Shown in pieces: positions 16,129-25,658 of a stretch of DNA of 64,000 nt. The stretch spans positions 372,001 through 436,000 of the forward strand of contig NZ_JBANDC010000002.1 in NCBI RefSeq assembly GCF_038896935.1, in the 5' to 3' direction. Origin of the DNA: Collimonas rhizosphaerae. Lineage in GTDB: Bacteria; Pseudomonadota; Gammaproteobacteria; Burkholderiales; Burkholderiaceae_D. Each line of letters begins with the position of its first letter. Positions within the stretch are counted from its first letter, which is position 1. Under the pieces are notes generated by a model, which did no database searches, had not been told where the DNA came from, and was given only the letters and a program-made list of their open reading frames with translations. The translations under genes and the position numbers were made by a program.

Positions 16129-18018
16129 CTACACGATTTGCAGCAGCGTCGCCGGCATGGTTCCGCGCAAGGCGTTGCACACCATGATCTGTTCGGCGGC
16201 CAGCAAATCTTCCAGGTCCAGGCTGCGTTCGCTGGCGTTCCACGCCGGATCGTCCAGCACCACGCTGCGCATCACTCCGGGCAGCAATCCCGCCCGCAGC
16301 GGCGGCGTGTACCAGCGCCCGTCCAGCTTGACAAACACACTGCTGCGGCCGCCTTCGGTCAACTCGCCCTCGCCATTAAAGAACAGCATGTCGAAAGCCC
16401 CCAGTTGCTGCGCCTGTTGCCAAGCCTGGTCGTAGCGTTGCCGTATCGTGGTTTTATGCCGCAGGAACAGGTCGCCGGACTGCACCCGCGCCGGCGCGAT
16501 CAACAGGCTGACCGGCAGTTCAAGTGTCCCCAGCTCCGCGCTTTGCAGGCTGCAGCCGCCATCTGCCGACAAGGTCAGGCGCAAGCGCTGGGGTGCGCCG
16601 GCAGGCAAGTTGGCGCAATGCGCGCGCAAAGTCGCGCGCAGGACGTTTTCATCGTAAGGAAAACCAAAGTAGGCGGCCGATGCCTGCAAGCGCTGCAAAT
16701 GCAGGTCCAGGTGACGGCATCCGTCCGCGGCAGTCGCGTACATGGTTTCAAACAAGGAAAAATCGCCGACCATGCCAGTCAGGAATTTGGCTTTCAATGC
16801 GCATTCGGCAAACTCCTCCGCCGCCACGCTGTCGTGCACGATGCCGGCGCCGACGCCCATTTCGCCGTGGCGTATGCTGGCGCCGTGCAAGCCGTCCGGC
16901 GCGGCTGGCTGCAGCCATAAAGTCCTGATCGGCACCGACAGGCAGAAATCGCCGAACCGGCGGCCCGGCTGCTCCACATCGAACCATCCGATCGCGCCGG
17001 TATACAGGCCGCGCGGCTCCGGCTCCAGCTCATTGATGATTTGCATGGTGCGATGCTTGGGCGCGCCGGTTATCGATCCGCACGGGTACAGCGCCTGGAT
17101 CACGGCGCTGAGGCTGATATCGTCGCGCACCTGCGCCTGCACGGTGGATGTCATTTGCAGCACGGTGTTGAAGCGGGTCACCTCGAACAATTGCGGCACG
17201 CGCACCGAGCCGAGGACGGCGATGCGTCCCAGGTCGTTGCGCAGCAAGTCGACGATCATCAGGTTTTCCGCCCGGTTCTTGGGATCCGCGGCGAGCGCCT
17301 TGGCGGCCAGGGCATCCTGTCCGGCGTCGCCGCTGGCGGCGGCGGTGCCTTTCATCGGCCGCGTGGTCAGCACGCCGGCCGCATGGCGTACGAACAGCTC
17401 CGGCGACAGCGACAGGACCGCCGCGCCGTCCTCCAGCAGGATCAGGCTGCCGTAAGGCACCGGCTGGCGTTGCCTGAGCCGGCGATACAGTGTAACCGGG
17501 CTGCCGTAGGCATCGAAACGCAGGCGGTAGGTATAGTTGACCTGGTAGGTGTCGCCGGCTTCGATGTAGGCGTGGATCTTGGCGATGGCGGCGGCGAATT
17601 GCGCGGCGCTGACGTTCGGATGGAGATTGGCGATGCCAGCCTCGGCTTCCGCTGCGCCATGTTCTGCAGCCTGGCGTTGCGCCAGCCAGGCGTCTACCTC
17701 GGCATCGTTCAAACGCTCGCAATGCGAGAACAGCAGGATTTGCGCCAAAGGCTGGGGCGCCGCTGCCGGCGACTGCGGCAGCGCGACATGCTGCAGCCCG
17801 ATCCCGAGTTCATAGGTAAACAAGGTTACCGCGTGCAAACCCTCGCGCAAGGCTTGCTGCATCTGTTCGATCAACTGCGGCAGCCGGTCCGTTTCAAAAC
17901 ACGACAGGCTGCGCACGTGGCCGGTGTATAGTCGGGAACAATGCGCTTGCGCAGAAACGGCGCTGCGGTCATCCAGCAAGGCAAAACACTCGGTTGACGA
18001 GGGAAATGTGTTGGTCAT
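16129..18018 (-). CDS. pabBC: Fused aminodeoxychorismate synthase component I / aminodeoxychorismate lyase
   Basis: 629 residues with two enzymes of p-aminobenzoate (folate) synthesis in one chain. Residues about 130-415 are the chorismate-binding domain. TRPMKGT carries K223, matching the PIKGT lysine that marks PabB rather than anthranilate synthase (PIAGT); SITGAPKHRTMQ and RHGEMGVGAGIVHDS follow. Residues about 420-629 are a class IV PLP lyase with catalytic lysine K522 in RHKTTIRQRYD and ELTEGGRSSVFV. The glutaminase PabA is not in this window. The gene is convergent with the EamA gene (8-base gap) and divergent from the DHA2 exporter. Confidence 0.93.
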   Translation of the reverse strand: MTNTFPSSTECFALLDDRSAVSAQAHCSRLYTGHVRSLSCFETDRLPQLIEQMQQALREGLHAVTLFTYELGIGLQHVALPQSPAAAPQPLAQILLFSHCERLNDAEVDAWLAQRQAAEHGAAEAEAGIANLHPNVSAAQFAAAIAKIHAYIEAGDTYQVNYTYRLRFDAYGSPVTLYRRLRQRQPVPYGSLILLEDGAAVLSLSPELFVRHAAGVLTTRPMKGTAAASGDAGQDALAAKALAADPKNRAENLMIVDLLRNDLGRIAVLGSVRVPQLFEVTRFNTVLQMTSTVQAQVRDDISLSAVIQALYPCGSITGAPKHRTMQIINELEPEPRGLYTGAIGWFDVEQPGRRFGDFCLSVPIRTLWLQPAAPDGLHGASIRHGEMGVGAGIVHDSVAAEEFAECALKAKFLTGMVGDFSLFETMYATAADGCRHLDLHLQRLQASAAYFGFPYDENVLRATLRAHCANLPAGAPQRLRLTLSADGGCSLQSAELGTLELPVSLLIAPARVQSGDLFLRHKTTIRQRYDQAWQQAQQLGAFDMLFFNGEGELTEGGRSSVFVKLDGRWYTPPLRAGLLPGVMRSVVLDDPAWNASERSLDLEDLLAAEQIMVCNALRGTMPATLLQIV

Positions 18019-18122
18019 GGTTCTCGTGAAAAGCGGCAGGCGGCCAAGGTAACAGATTGCATGCTATCTGAACGGCAAAAAATTGTCAAAAATACTATAA
18101 TTATCCTCTTTTAAGCAGGGCA

Positions 18123-18146
18123 GGCGGGGCTTTTGCCCGCCCCGCC
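18123..18146 (+). promoter_or_regulatory. Hairpin just before the DHA2 exporter start
   Basis: GGCGGGGC (18123-18130) pairs with GCCCCGCC (18139-18146) across an 8-base loop. The only purine-rich ribosome-site-like sequence (AGGCGGGG) lies in its left arm, so folding could limit translation. It may equally be incidental to the C-rich leader. Confidence 0.35.
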
Positions 18147-18159
18147 CGCCTACCCCTTC

Positions 18160-19551
18160 ATGCCCATATCCCGCGTCTTCCTCACGCCGCTGATCGTAGC
18201 TTGCGCCCTGTTCATGGAAAACATGGACTCCACCGTGATCGCCACCTCGTTACCCATGATGGCGCGCGACATGGGAGAAAGCCCGATCGCGCTCAAGCTG
18301 GCGATGACGTCCTACCTGGTCAGCCTGGCGGTATTCATCCCGATCAGCGGCTGGATGGCCGACCGCTTTGGCGCCCGCACGATATTCCGCAGCGCCATCG
18401 GCGTGTTCATGCTCGGTTCGATCCTGTGCGGCATGTCGAACACGCTGGCGGAATTTGTCGCGGCCCGTTTCCTGCAGGGCGTGGGCGGCGCCATGATGGT
18501 CCCGGTCGGGCGGCTGGTCATCCTGCGCACCACCTCCAAGGCGGAACTGGTGCGCGCGCTCAGCTACCTGACCATCCCGGCTTTGCTGGGGCCGGTGATC
18601 GGGCCGCCGCTGGGCGGTTTCATCACCACCTATTTCCATTGGCGCTGGATCTTCTTCATCAATGTCCCGATCAGCATCCTCGGCATCTACCTTGCTACCC
18701 GCTATATCGAGAACCTGCGCAGCGATGATACCGTACCGCTCGACTGGATCGGTTTCCTGCTGTCGGCGATCGGCTGTTCGACGCTGATGTTCGGCCTGGC
18801 CAGCGCCGGCCGGCACCTGGTGGCCGGCGATGTCTCGCTGGCCTGCGTGGCAGCCGGCACCGTGAGCTTGCTGGCGTACACATGGCATGCCTTCCGTACT
18901 CCGCATCCGCTGATCAACCTGCGGCTGCTGCAGATTCCGACGCTGCGCATGAACGTCTTCGGCGGCTCGCTGTTCCGCATCGGCGTAGGCGCCTTGCCGT
19001 TCCTGCTGCCGCTGCTGTTCCAGCTGGGCTTCGGCCTGACGCCGTTCCAGTCCGGCCTGCTGACCTGCGCTTCGGCCGCCGGCGCGATTTTCGTCAAGAC
19101 CATGACCACCACCGTGCTGAAAAAATTCGGTTTCAGGAGCGTGCTGGTCTACAACACGCTGCTTGGCGCGCTGTCGATGGCGGCGTTCGGCGTGCTGAAA
19201 GCCGATTCACCGCATATCTTCATCATCCTCATGCTGCTGCTGGGCGGCTGCGTGCGGTCGATGCAGTTCACCAGCCTGAATGCGATTGCCTATGCCGAGA
19301 TCGACCAGCGCCAGATGAGCCAGGCCACCAGCCTGACCAGCGTCGCCCAGCAGCTGGCGATCGGCCTGGGCGTGACGGTCGGCGGTTTTGCATTGCAGGT
19401 GTCGAACCAGGTGCAGGGCCACGCCACCATCGTCAGCGCCGATTTCTGGCCGGCCTTCCTGCTGATCGCGCTGGTTGCGCTGGCTTCGCTGCCGTTTGCC
19501 TTGAAACTGCAGCCCGACGCCGGCGCCGAACTGTCGGGCCGCCGCGCCTGA
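18160..19551 (+). CDS. MFS transporter, DHA2 (EmrB/QacA) type
   Basis: About 463 residues, with roughly 13-14 hydrophobic segments. MENMDSTVIATSLPMMARDM is the typical first helix of DHA2 drug:proton antiporters, motif A is GWMADRFGARTIFR, and LGPVIGPPLGGFITTYFHWR matches motif C. The start is uncertain. ATG 18160 gives the usual N-terminus but has no ribosome site, whereas an in-frame TTG at 18133 has AGGCGGGG before it and would add nine residues. Substrate unknown. No MFP (EmrA) partner is adjacent, so it probably works alone as an inner membrane exporter. Confidence 0.9.
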   Translation: MPISRVFLTPLIVACALFMENMDSTVIATSLPMMARDMGESPIALKLAMTSYLVSLAVFIPISGWMADRFGARTIFRSAIGVFMLGSILCGMSNTLAEFVAARFLQGVGGAMMVPVGRLVILRTTSKAELVRALSYLTIPALLGPVIGPPLGGFITTYFHWRWIFFINVPISILGIYLATRYIENLRSDDTVPLDWIGFLLSAIGCSTLMFGLASAGRHLVAGDVSLACVAAGTVSLLAYTWHAFRTPHPLINLRLLQIPTLRMNVFGGSLFRIGVGALPFLLPLLFQLGFGLTPFQSGLLTCASAAGAIFVKTMTTTVLKKFGFRSVLVYNTLLGALSMAAFGVLKADSPHIFIILMLLLGGCVRSMQFTSLNAIAYAEIDQRQMSQATSLTSVAQQLAIGLGVTVGGFALQVSNQVQGHATIVSADFWPAFLLIALVALASLPFALKLQPDAGAELSGRRA

Positions 19552-19560
19552 TGGCCAGGA

Positions 19561-22500
19561 TTAATCGAAGCGCAAGTTGTACAGGACTTCCAGGCCGTTG
19601 ATGGTGCCGCCGCGCATCACCATCGACCAGCGCCGTGAAAATTGCCAGGTCAGTTTCAAGATGCTGGCGGCGCTGGTCAGGCTCTGTTCGTAACCCAGGT
19701 TGATCTTCTCGGTGATGACCTTGCCCAGGCTGACCACCTGCTCGTTTTCGATGCCGGAGTCGCTGGAACCGATCGAGAATTCGTCGAACCCGATGCCTTG
19801 GGCAATCTTCTTGCCGCCATAATTTCCCAGCAGCGCCAGCGCCTGGCCGGCGGCCTGGCGCTGGCCCAGCGCAGAACTGTCGCTGCCGTGGCCGAACATC
19901 AGCCAGGAGAGTTTTTCCTCGTCCGACACGTTCGGCTCCGATACCAGCTTGACCCGCAGGTTGCCTGGATTGCCTGTGATCTCGGCGCCCGCTTCGACTT
20001 CCTGGTTGCGCTTCATGGCGAGGATGTTGATATTCGGATTGTCGATCGCCCCCTGGAAATTGATCAGTCCGCGCTCGATCGCCAGCTTGCGGCCAAACAC
20101 TTCGTAGCTGCCGCTCGCGACCCGGATCGTGCCGGTGGCGCGCAGGGGCTGGTAAGGTTCGCTGCGGACCTGCATGGCGCCACGCAGCAGCAGGTCGGCG
20201 CCGCTGCCGCGGAAGCGGAAATCGCTGCCGAAATCGACTTCCACATTCATCACCGGGGTGGCGCCGCCGGCCGGTTTCTGCGCTGCCTTGGCCAGGCGTT
20301 CCTGCTCGGTCAACGGCGTTGCGCGCGCCTTCACTTCCTTGCGCACGATGACCACATCGTCGCCCAGCACCGGCGCGCTGCTCTTCGGCAGGTCGAACAG
20401 CGCTTTGTCGACCGTGAACTTACCGTCGACGTGCAGCTGCTCCTTGACGTTGGCGATCTTGGCCTGGCCCGACAGCATCAGCTGGCGGTCCGGGCTGGCG
20501 AACAGCTGCAGGCGGTCGGCGACCACGCTGGCAGTCAGGTCAGGATTGTCATGGCCGAGCTGCAGCCGGCCGGTGGCGCGTATGGTGCCGTCGCCGCCGT
20601 GGAATTCCAGCTGCTGCAGCTCGACCACGTTGTCCGCCAGGTTCAGGCGCGCCGTGCCGTCCTTCAGCTTGATGCCCTGGTCGAACAGGGTGACGGCAAG
20701 CTGGTCGCCGGCGACTTTGCCTGACAGCATCGGCTTGCCCAGCTGGCCGCCCAGGCTCAGGTCCAGCGCCAGGCTGCCATCCAGCGCAACCTGCGGTCCG
20801 ATCAGCGCGCCGATGGATTTCAATTGCGGCACCTGCAACCTGGCCTGGCCGGACAACGCCGAACTGTCGCTGGCGGCCCAGCCGCTGTCGCCATGCTGCA
20901 GGGCCAGTTGCAGCTGCGCGTCCAGCGTCCCTATCCTGGAAGCCGCCAGCCGGCTATCCAGCCTGACCTGGCCGCCCTGCAGGTCTGCCCGCAGCTTCAG
21001 CTCCGACAAACCGAGGCTGATGTCGCCGCGTCCCGGATTGACGCGCAGGTCGCCGCTGCGGCGGACGATCTGCAGGTAACCGCCGACGGTCTCCGCCAGC
21101 GAAAAATCCCAGCTGCTATCCAGCACCAGGTCCGTCTTCAAAGGAAGTTCGGGGCCGCCGAACTCATGCGCCAGGCCAAGTATCGTCGCTACGTTGAGCG
21201 CATTGACGCTGCCGGCCGAACGGATTTTTCCATGGTCGTAGCTGAAATTTTTCAGGTCGACCTGCGCATCGGCCACATTCAAGCGGCTTGCGCCCAGCAC
21301 CACGCGCCCCGCCTCGGCGCTGACCGCCAGCGGCGCCGCCAGGCTGATGCGCGGCGTGCCTTGGTTCTGCAATTCGCTGAGCTGGCCCTGCCAGCCGTAT
21401 CCGGCCTTGCTTTCGTTCAGCTGGCCTTGCGCTGCCAAGGTCAGGTGCAAAGGTTTGCCGCGCAGGGTGCCGCTGCTGTCCAGCTTCAGGGTATGGGCGC
21501 CATACGTGCCGGCCAGGTTCAGGCTCAGCTTGTCGAGCGCCATGTCGGCGCTATGCAAGCCGCGGCCCTCTACGCTAAGGACCAGCCGGTTGGCGGCGGA
21601 ATTGAGCTTGGCGTTCAGGTCCGCCTGTATATCGGCCTGCCCTGACAGGCTATCCGCCCGATGTTCGCCATAGGCCAGTTTTTCGGCACGATACGTGGCT
21701 TGCACATTCGGCTTTTGCAAGGTTCCGCTGAGCTGGCCGTCCAGGTGTACGGCGCCGGAAATGCCGAAACCCAGGCCCTGCAGCTGCGGCGCATCAAGCT
21801 TCAAGACCAGGCGGTCGCCGGCAGCGCCGAAGCTGCCCTTGGCCTGCAGTTCGTTGCCGGCCACCGACAGCGCAACGTCGCTAGGCAGCAAGCGCGCGCC
21901 GGCCAGGTTGAGCAAGCCGCTGCCGGTCATCGGCAGCTGGTCGTAGCGGCTATCGCGGATGGCGAACTTGAGCTTCACCTTCAGTTCCGGCTCCAGGTTG
22001 CCGCTGGCGTCGATATCCATGTTGATGTTTGCCGTCACAGCCTTGGCTTTAGGAGCGCTGACGGCGCTACCGGATTTTGCTGCACCCTTGGCAGCGCTTT
22101 TCGCCGGAGCCGCGCTGTCGATCCAGAGGAAGGGATTGAAATCGCGCAGGCTGCCTTTTACCGCGTAGGCCATTCCGGCGCCGCGTTCCAGGCTGCCAGT
22201 GGCATCGAGACGCGCCGCCCCGGCTGCCAGCTGCGCCGTTTTCACGGCGATCTGTTTGGCGTCGATCACGGTTTCCAGTTTTGCCTTGTAGTTGGCGTCG
22301 GCCAGGTCCAGGCTGATCTGCTGGTTTTCCGGCGTCAGCCTGACCTTGAGCGGCCCGCGCAACTGCGTCGGCTTCAGCTTGCCGTGCAGCGCCTGCAGAT
22401 CCAGGCCGGCAACGTCGAAACTGAATTCACCGTTGCCCTTGTTCTTGCCGTCGCCATGGTATTCGCCCTGGCCGCTGATGCTGGCGTCTTTCAGCAGTTT

Positions 22501-23601
22501 CAGCTGCAGCCGCGACAATTGCTGGACCTGGGTATCGAGCCGCAATTCGGCGCCGGCGCTGACCAGCGGCAAGCGGTCCTGGTCCAGCGCGCCGGCGTTG
22601 GCATTGGCGATGCGTATCGGTCCGCTCACCGTCAGCGTCGCCAAGTCCACCACAGCCGGCGCGCTGCCGGCCGCAGCAGCAGCGGCAGCAGGCATCTCCG
22701 GCTTCAGCGCAACCTGCAGGCTGAGGTCGGCCTGCGGCGCGCTGCTGCTGAACAGTTTCGGATTGATGTGGGCGGCGTTCAATTCAAGCTGCTGGAACGG
22801 GATGGGTGCAAACGGCGTCGCGGCAATCTTCGCAGTTCCACTCAATTTGTCGCCGCGTGCATTCAAGCCTATGTCCAGCAGCGCCAGGGTGCCGGACAAC
22901 ACCGCGTCCACCTGGTATTTTTCTTTCTGGTATTCGCCGCTCAAATCCGCCCCGCCGCTCAACGCAAACGGCTTCACGCCGTTCAGGCTGAGTTTGGCGC
23001 TGGCCTTGCCGTATGGCGTGTCAAGCCGTTCCAGCACCAGGTTATGCTGGGTGCCGTCGGACTCTCCATGCAGCTGCAGGCGGCTCAGTTCAGTCGTACT
23101 CAATCCTTGGTGCAGGGATAGCTTGTCCAGCGAAACATCATTGAGCGCCAGTTGCAGCGGCAGCGGCAGCGGCAGCGCCAGGCTGGCCGGCATGACGGTC
23201 GGTTCCGGCGGCGTCGGCTCCAGCCGGGCGTCGACATTGCCTACGTGCAGGTAAGCGACATCCAGCTTGAGCGGCGACAGGTTCACATGCCACTTTGCGT
23301 CGATCCGGTCAATCTTGTATTGCTGGGTGGCGTCGCGATAGACCACGTTGCGCAACTGCAGACCGTCCGCAACCGTGCCGCCGGCCAGCTGCCCGGACAA
23401 ATTGCCATGCATTGCCCAGGTGGCCAATTGCCACATGGCCCGGGCGCCGGATTCGGAATGGATGCCGAAAAACAGCGAGCCTGTCAGCACCAGCGTCAGC
23501 AACGGCAAAACCGCAAGCGTCCGCCACAGCCAGCGCATGCCTCCGCCGTTCTTGTTCGGCGGCGGGCTGGCTGATTCCTTGGAGATGGCTGCTTCGGTCA
23601 T
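19561..23601 (-). CDS. tamB: Translocation and assembly module protein TamB
   Basis: About 1346 residues. There is a single N-terminal membrane anchor (about 26-47), then over 1,200 residues of beta-strand-rich repeats, then a C-terminal DUF490/TamB domain with LSWLMFGHGS and LKLTWQFSRRWS. TamB spans the periplasm and works with TamA in outer membrane protein insertion; related AsmA-like proteins also carry phospholipid. The start at 23601 (MTEAAISKES) was chosen because the longer frame overlaps tamA by 187 bases and its extra residues are Arg-rich shadow sequence. It begins 23 bases after tamA, so the two form an operon. Confidence 0.93.
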   Translation of the reverse strand: MTEAAISKESASPPPNKNGGGMRWLWRTLAVLPLLTLVLTGSLFFGIHSESGARAMWQLATWAMHGNLSGQLAGGTVADGLQLRNVVYRDATQQYKIDRIDAKWHVNLSPLKLDVAYLHVGNVDARLEPTPPEPTVMPASLALPLPLPLQLALNDVSLDKLSLHQGLSTTELSRLQLHGESDGTQHNLVLERLDTPYGKASAKLSLNGVKPFALSGGADLSGEYQKEKYQVDAVLSGTLALLDIGLNARGDKLSGTAKIAATPFAPIPFQQLELNAAHINPKLFSSSAPQADLSLQVALKPEMPAAAAAAAGSAPAVVDLATLTVSGPIRIANANAGALDQDRLPLVSAGAELRLDTQVQQLSRLQLKLLKDASISGQGEYHGDGKNKGNGEFSFDVAGLDLQALHGKLKPTQLRGPLKVRLTPENQQISLDLADANYKAKLETVIDAKQIAVKTAQLAAGAARLDATGSLERGAGMAYAVKGSLRDFNPFLWIDSAAPAKSAAKGAAKSGSAVSAPKAKAVTANINMDIDASGNLEPELKVKLKFAIRDSRYDQLPMTGSGLLNLAGARLLPSDVALSVAGNELQAKGSFGAAGDRLVLKLDAPQLQGLGFGISGAVHLDGQLSGTLQKPNVQATYRAEKLAYGEHRADSLSGQADIQADLNAKLNSAANRLVLSVEGRGLHSADMALDKLSLNLAGTYGAHTLKLDSSGTLRGKPLHLTLAAQGQLNESKAGYGWQGQLSELQNQGTPRISLAAPLAVSAEAGRVVLGASRLNVADAQVDLKNFSYDHGKIRSAGSVNALNVATILGLAHEFGGPELPLKTDLVLDSSWDFSLAETVGGYLQIVRRSGDLRVNPGRGDISLGLSELKLRADLQGGQVRLDSRLAASRIGTLDAQLQLALQHGDSGWAASDSSALSGQARLQVPQLKSIGALIGPQVALDGSLALDLSLGGQLGKPMLSGKVAGDQLAVTLFDQGIKLKDGTARLNLADNVVELQQLEFHGGDGTIRATGRLQLGHDNPDLTASVVADRLQLFASPDRQLMLSGQAKIANVKEQLHVDGKFTVDKALFDLPKSSAPVLGDDVVIVRKEVKARATPLTEQERLAKAAQKPAGGATPVMNVEVDFGSDFRFRGSGADLLLRGAMQVRSEPYQPLRATGTIRVASGSYEVFGRKLAIERGLINFQGAIDNPNINILAMKRNQEVEAGAEITGNPGNLRVKLVSEPNVSDEEKLSWLMFGHGSDSSALGQRQAAGQALALLGNYGGKKIAQGIGFDEFSIGSSDSGIENEQVVSLGKVITEKINLGYEQSLTSAASILKLTWQFSRRWSMVMRGGTINGLEVLYNLRFD

Positions 23602-23624
23602 GCGTTCAATCTTGAAAAGAAAAA

Positions 23625-25415
23625 TCAGAAGGCGATGCCCAGCGAAATATGCGGCCGGAACTGCTTGGCCTGGACGCCGTAGGCAAGGTCGACATTCACC
23701 GTCCCGACCGGGCTGCGGTAACGCACGCCGAGACCGGTGCCGACCTTGGTAGCGCGGTCGGCCCAGCTGTCGGTGGCGGTGCCGATATCGTAAAACACGG
23801 CGCCGCCCCATTGCCGGGTCAGCCAGTGCTGGTATTCGGCGCTGCCGGTCACCATGTACTTGGTCGGATAGACGGTGCCGTTCTGCGCATTGCCGATACT
23901 GTCGTAACTATAGCCGCGCACCGATTCATTGCCGCCGGCGCGGAACAGCAAGGAGGCCGGCACCGCGGCGCTGGAACCGGCGGTAAACACGCCGCCCAGT
24001 TCGGTGCGCAGGATCACCACATCGCGTTTCGCTACCGGGAAATAATGCTTGTAGCGGCCATCGGCCCGGAAAAATGTCTGGTCGGTCAGCAAGCCCTTCA
24101 CGGCAAACCCGGTCTGCACCGAAAAGATATGGCCGCTGCGCGGGAAAATGGAATCGTCGACGGCGCGCCTGACCCAGGCAAATCCAGGCACCAGGGCCTG
24201 GTGCTGGCCCGGCTGCACCACGGTATTCGGCGGCAAGGTCGCTCCATCGGTCTGCTGCAGGCGGTCGCGATAATAATCCAGGGTCAGCGCGGTATCGTAG
24301 TTTTCCAGCGAGCGGGCGCGCTTCAGGCCGATTTTCATGCTGCGCAAATCGACGCCCTGCAGGGTGGTCCGGTCGTACGAGCCGTTGATGCCGTTGACGA
24401 AGCTGCGCTTGTCCGGCGGCATCGACAGGTCCAGCGCACCGTATTGGCGGCGCTGTTCGATCTTGGTCTGGGCGTCGAACACCCAGGCTTTGCCGAACAC
24501 ATTGTAGTTGGTGTAGCGGCCTTGCACCTGGGCTCCGGTGTCAGAGGCGTAACCCAGCCCGGTGCGTATCCGCTGCGTCTGGAACTCGGTGACCTGGACA
24601 TTCACCGGCGATTCCAGCGCTTGCGCAGGATCGTCATTGATGCTGACGATCACATTACCGAAATATGGCGTGTTCTGGATCTGGCGCTGCAGCAGCAGCA
24701 GGCGGTCGACGCTGTACTCCTCCCCTACCTGCAAGGGATTGACGTTCTCGATGATGCTGGCCGGGTAGCGCTTGGTGCCGGTGATGTGCAGCGCCCCCAG
24801 TGTGAACGCGGGGCCGCTGTCGTATTGCACGGACAATTCGGCGTCATTGTCTTCCGGCGTGATCCGCGCTTCCGAATGCGCGACCTTGGCCGCCGGATAG
24901 CGTTTCTTGAGCAGCACCTGCAAACCGTCATCCTTGGCCTTGGCCCAGTCTGCCTGGCGAAAAGGCTGGCCTGCGGGCAAGCCCCAGTTCTGCTGTATCT
25001 GGCGCACCCGCTCAGGCATCTCGGTGGCGGCACTGCCGATGACGCCGACAGTCGCAGCGGACACCATGGTGCGCTGCTGCGGATCGACCTTCAAACGGAT
25101 GGTCTTGACCTCCCCCGGTTCCACCGTGACGCTGGTCTTGGGCGAAAAATAACCCTCGGTCGAGGTCAGCTGCGTAACCTGCTCATCGACCGTATCAACC
25201 AGGAACTTCAGCTGATCCTCGCTCAGGTCCTGGCGGTCCTTGTAGCGCGACAGGTCGAGGTGCTGGTCAAGCAAAGCCTTCAGATCGCCGGGAGCCTCGA
25301 TCTCCACCCGATAGGCGGCGCCGGCGCCGGCCGCGCTCAGGGACAACAGGCCAAAAACCATGCCATACAGATAGGGCTTCAAGCAAGTGGCAGGCGCACG
25401 CAAGCACTTCATCAT
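23625..25415 (-). CDS. tamA: Autotransporter assembly outer membrane protein TamA (BamA family)
   Basis: 596 residues. It has a signal peptide (about 1-34), three POTRA-like domains (about 35-275; the third contains FTLGALHITGTKRYPASII) and a C-terminal 16-strand barrel of the Omp85 superfamily (RAGGNESVRGYSYDSIG is the conserved loop 6 motif). The end VNVDLAYGVQAKQF...HISLGIAF gives a terminal aromatic residue, as in BamA-type barrels. It forms the outer membrane half of the TAM complex with TamB, encoded directly downstream. The 243-bp gap upstream of it is AT-rich and has no gene; I could not place a convincing promoter there. Confidence 0.93.
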   Translation of the reverse strand: MMKCLRAPATCLKPYLYGMVFGLLSLSAAGAGAAYRVEIEAPGDLKALLDQHLDLSRYKDRQDLSEDQLKFLVDTVDEQVTQLTSTEGYFSPKTSVTVEPGEVKTIRLKVDPQQRTMVSAATVGVIGSAATEMPERVRQIQQNWGLPAGQPFRQADWAKAKDDGLQVLLKKRYPAAKVAHSEARITPEDNDAELSVQYDSGPAFTLGALHITGTKRYPASIIENVNPLQVGEEYSVDRLLLLQRQIQNTPYFGNVIVSINDDPAQALESPVNVQVTEFQTQRIRTGLGYASDTGAQVQGRYTNYNVFGKAWVFDAQTKIEQRRQYGALDLSMPPDKRSFVNGINGSYDRTTLQGVDLRSMKIGLKRARSLENYDTALTLDYYRDRLQQTDGATLPPNTVVQPGQHQALVPGFAWVRRAVDDSIFPRSGHIFSVQTGFAVKGLLTDQTFFRADGRYKHYFPVAKRDVVILRTELGGVFTAGSSAAVPASLLFRAGGNESVRGYSYDSIGNAQNGTVYPTKYMVTGSAEYQHWLTRQWGGAVFYDIGTATDSWADRATKVGTGLGVRYRSPVGTVNVDLAYGVQAKQFRPHISLGIAF

Positions 25416-25658
25416 GCGCGGCAGCCCATGGCCGGCAACGGCAGCGGCGTGTCGGGTGTGATCAGCAAAACCAGTAAGCGCATAAGCAAGGGCAACAGTA
25501 GCGGAGGGTCATTTTAACAAATATTGTTTTTCTATTGCGAAAACGACATTATCCCTATGGCGTCATTGTATTGGATGCTCTGCACGTTTGGTGCGATGTA
25601 ACATGATTTAACCTGCGGCTGCCGAAGACGGCCAACATCAGCCGCCCTGGCAAAACGC

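Noticed and set aside
23602..23811. N-terminal extension of tamB
   Set aside because: It overlaps tamA and is Arg-rich; the true start with a membrane anchor is at 23601.
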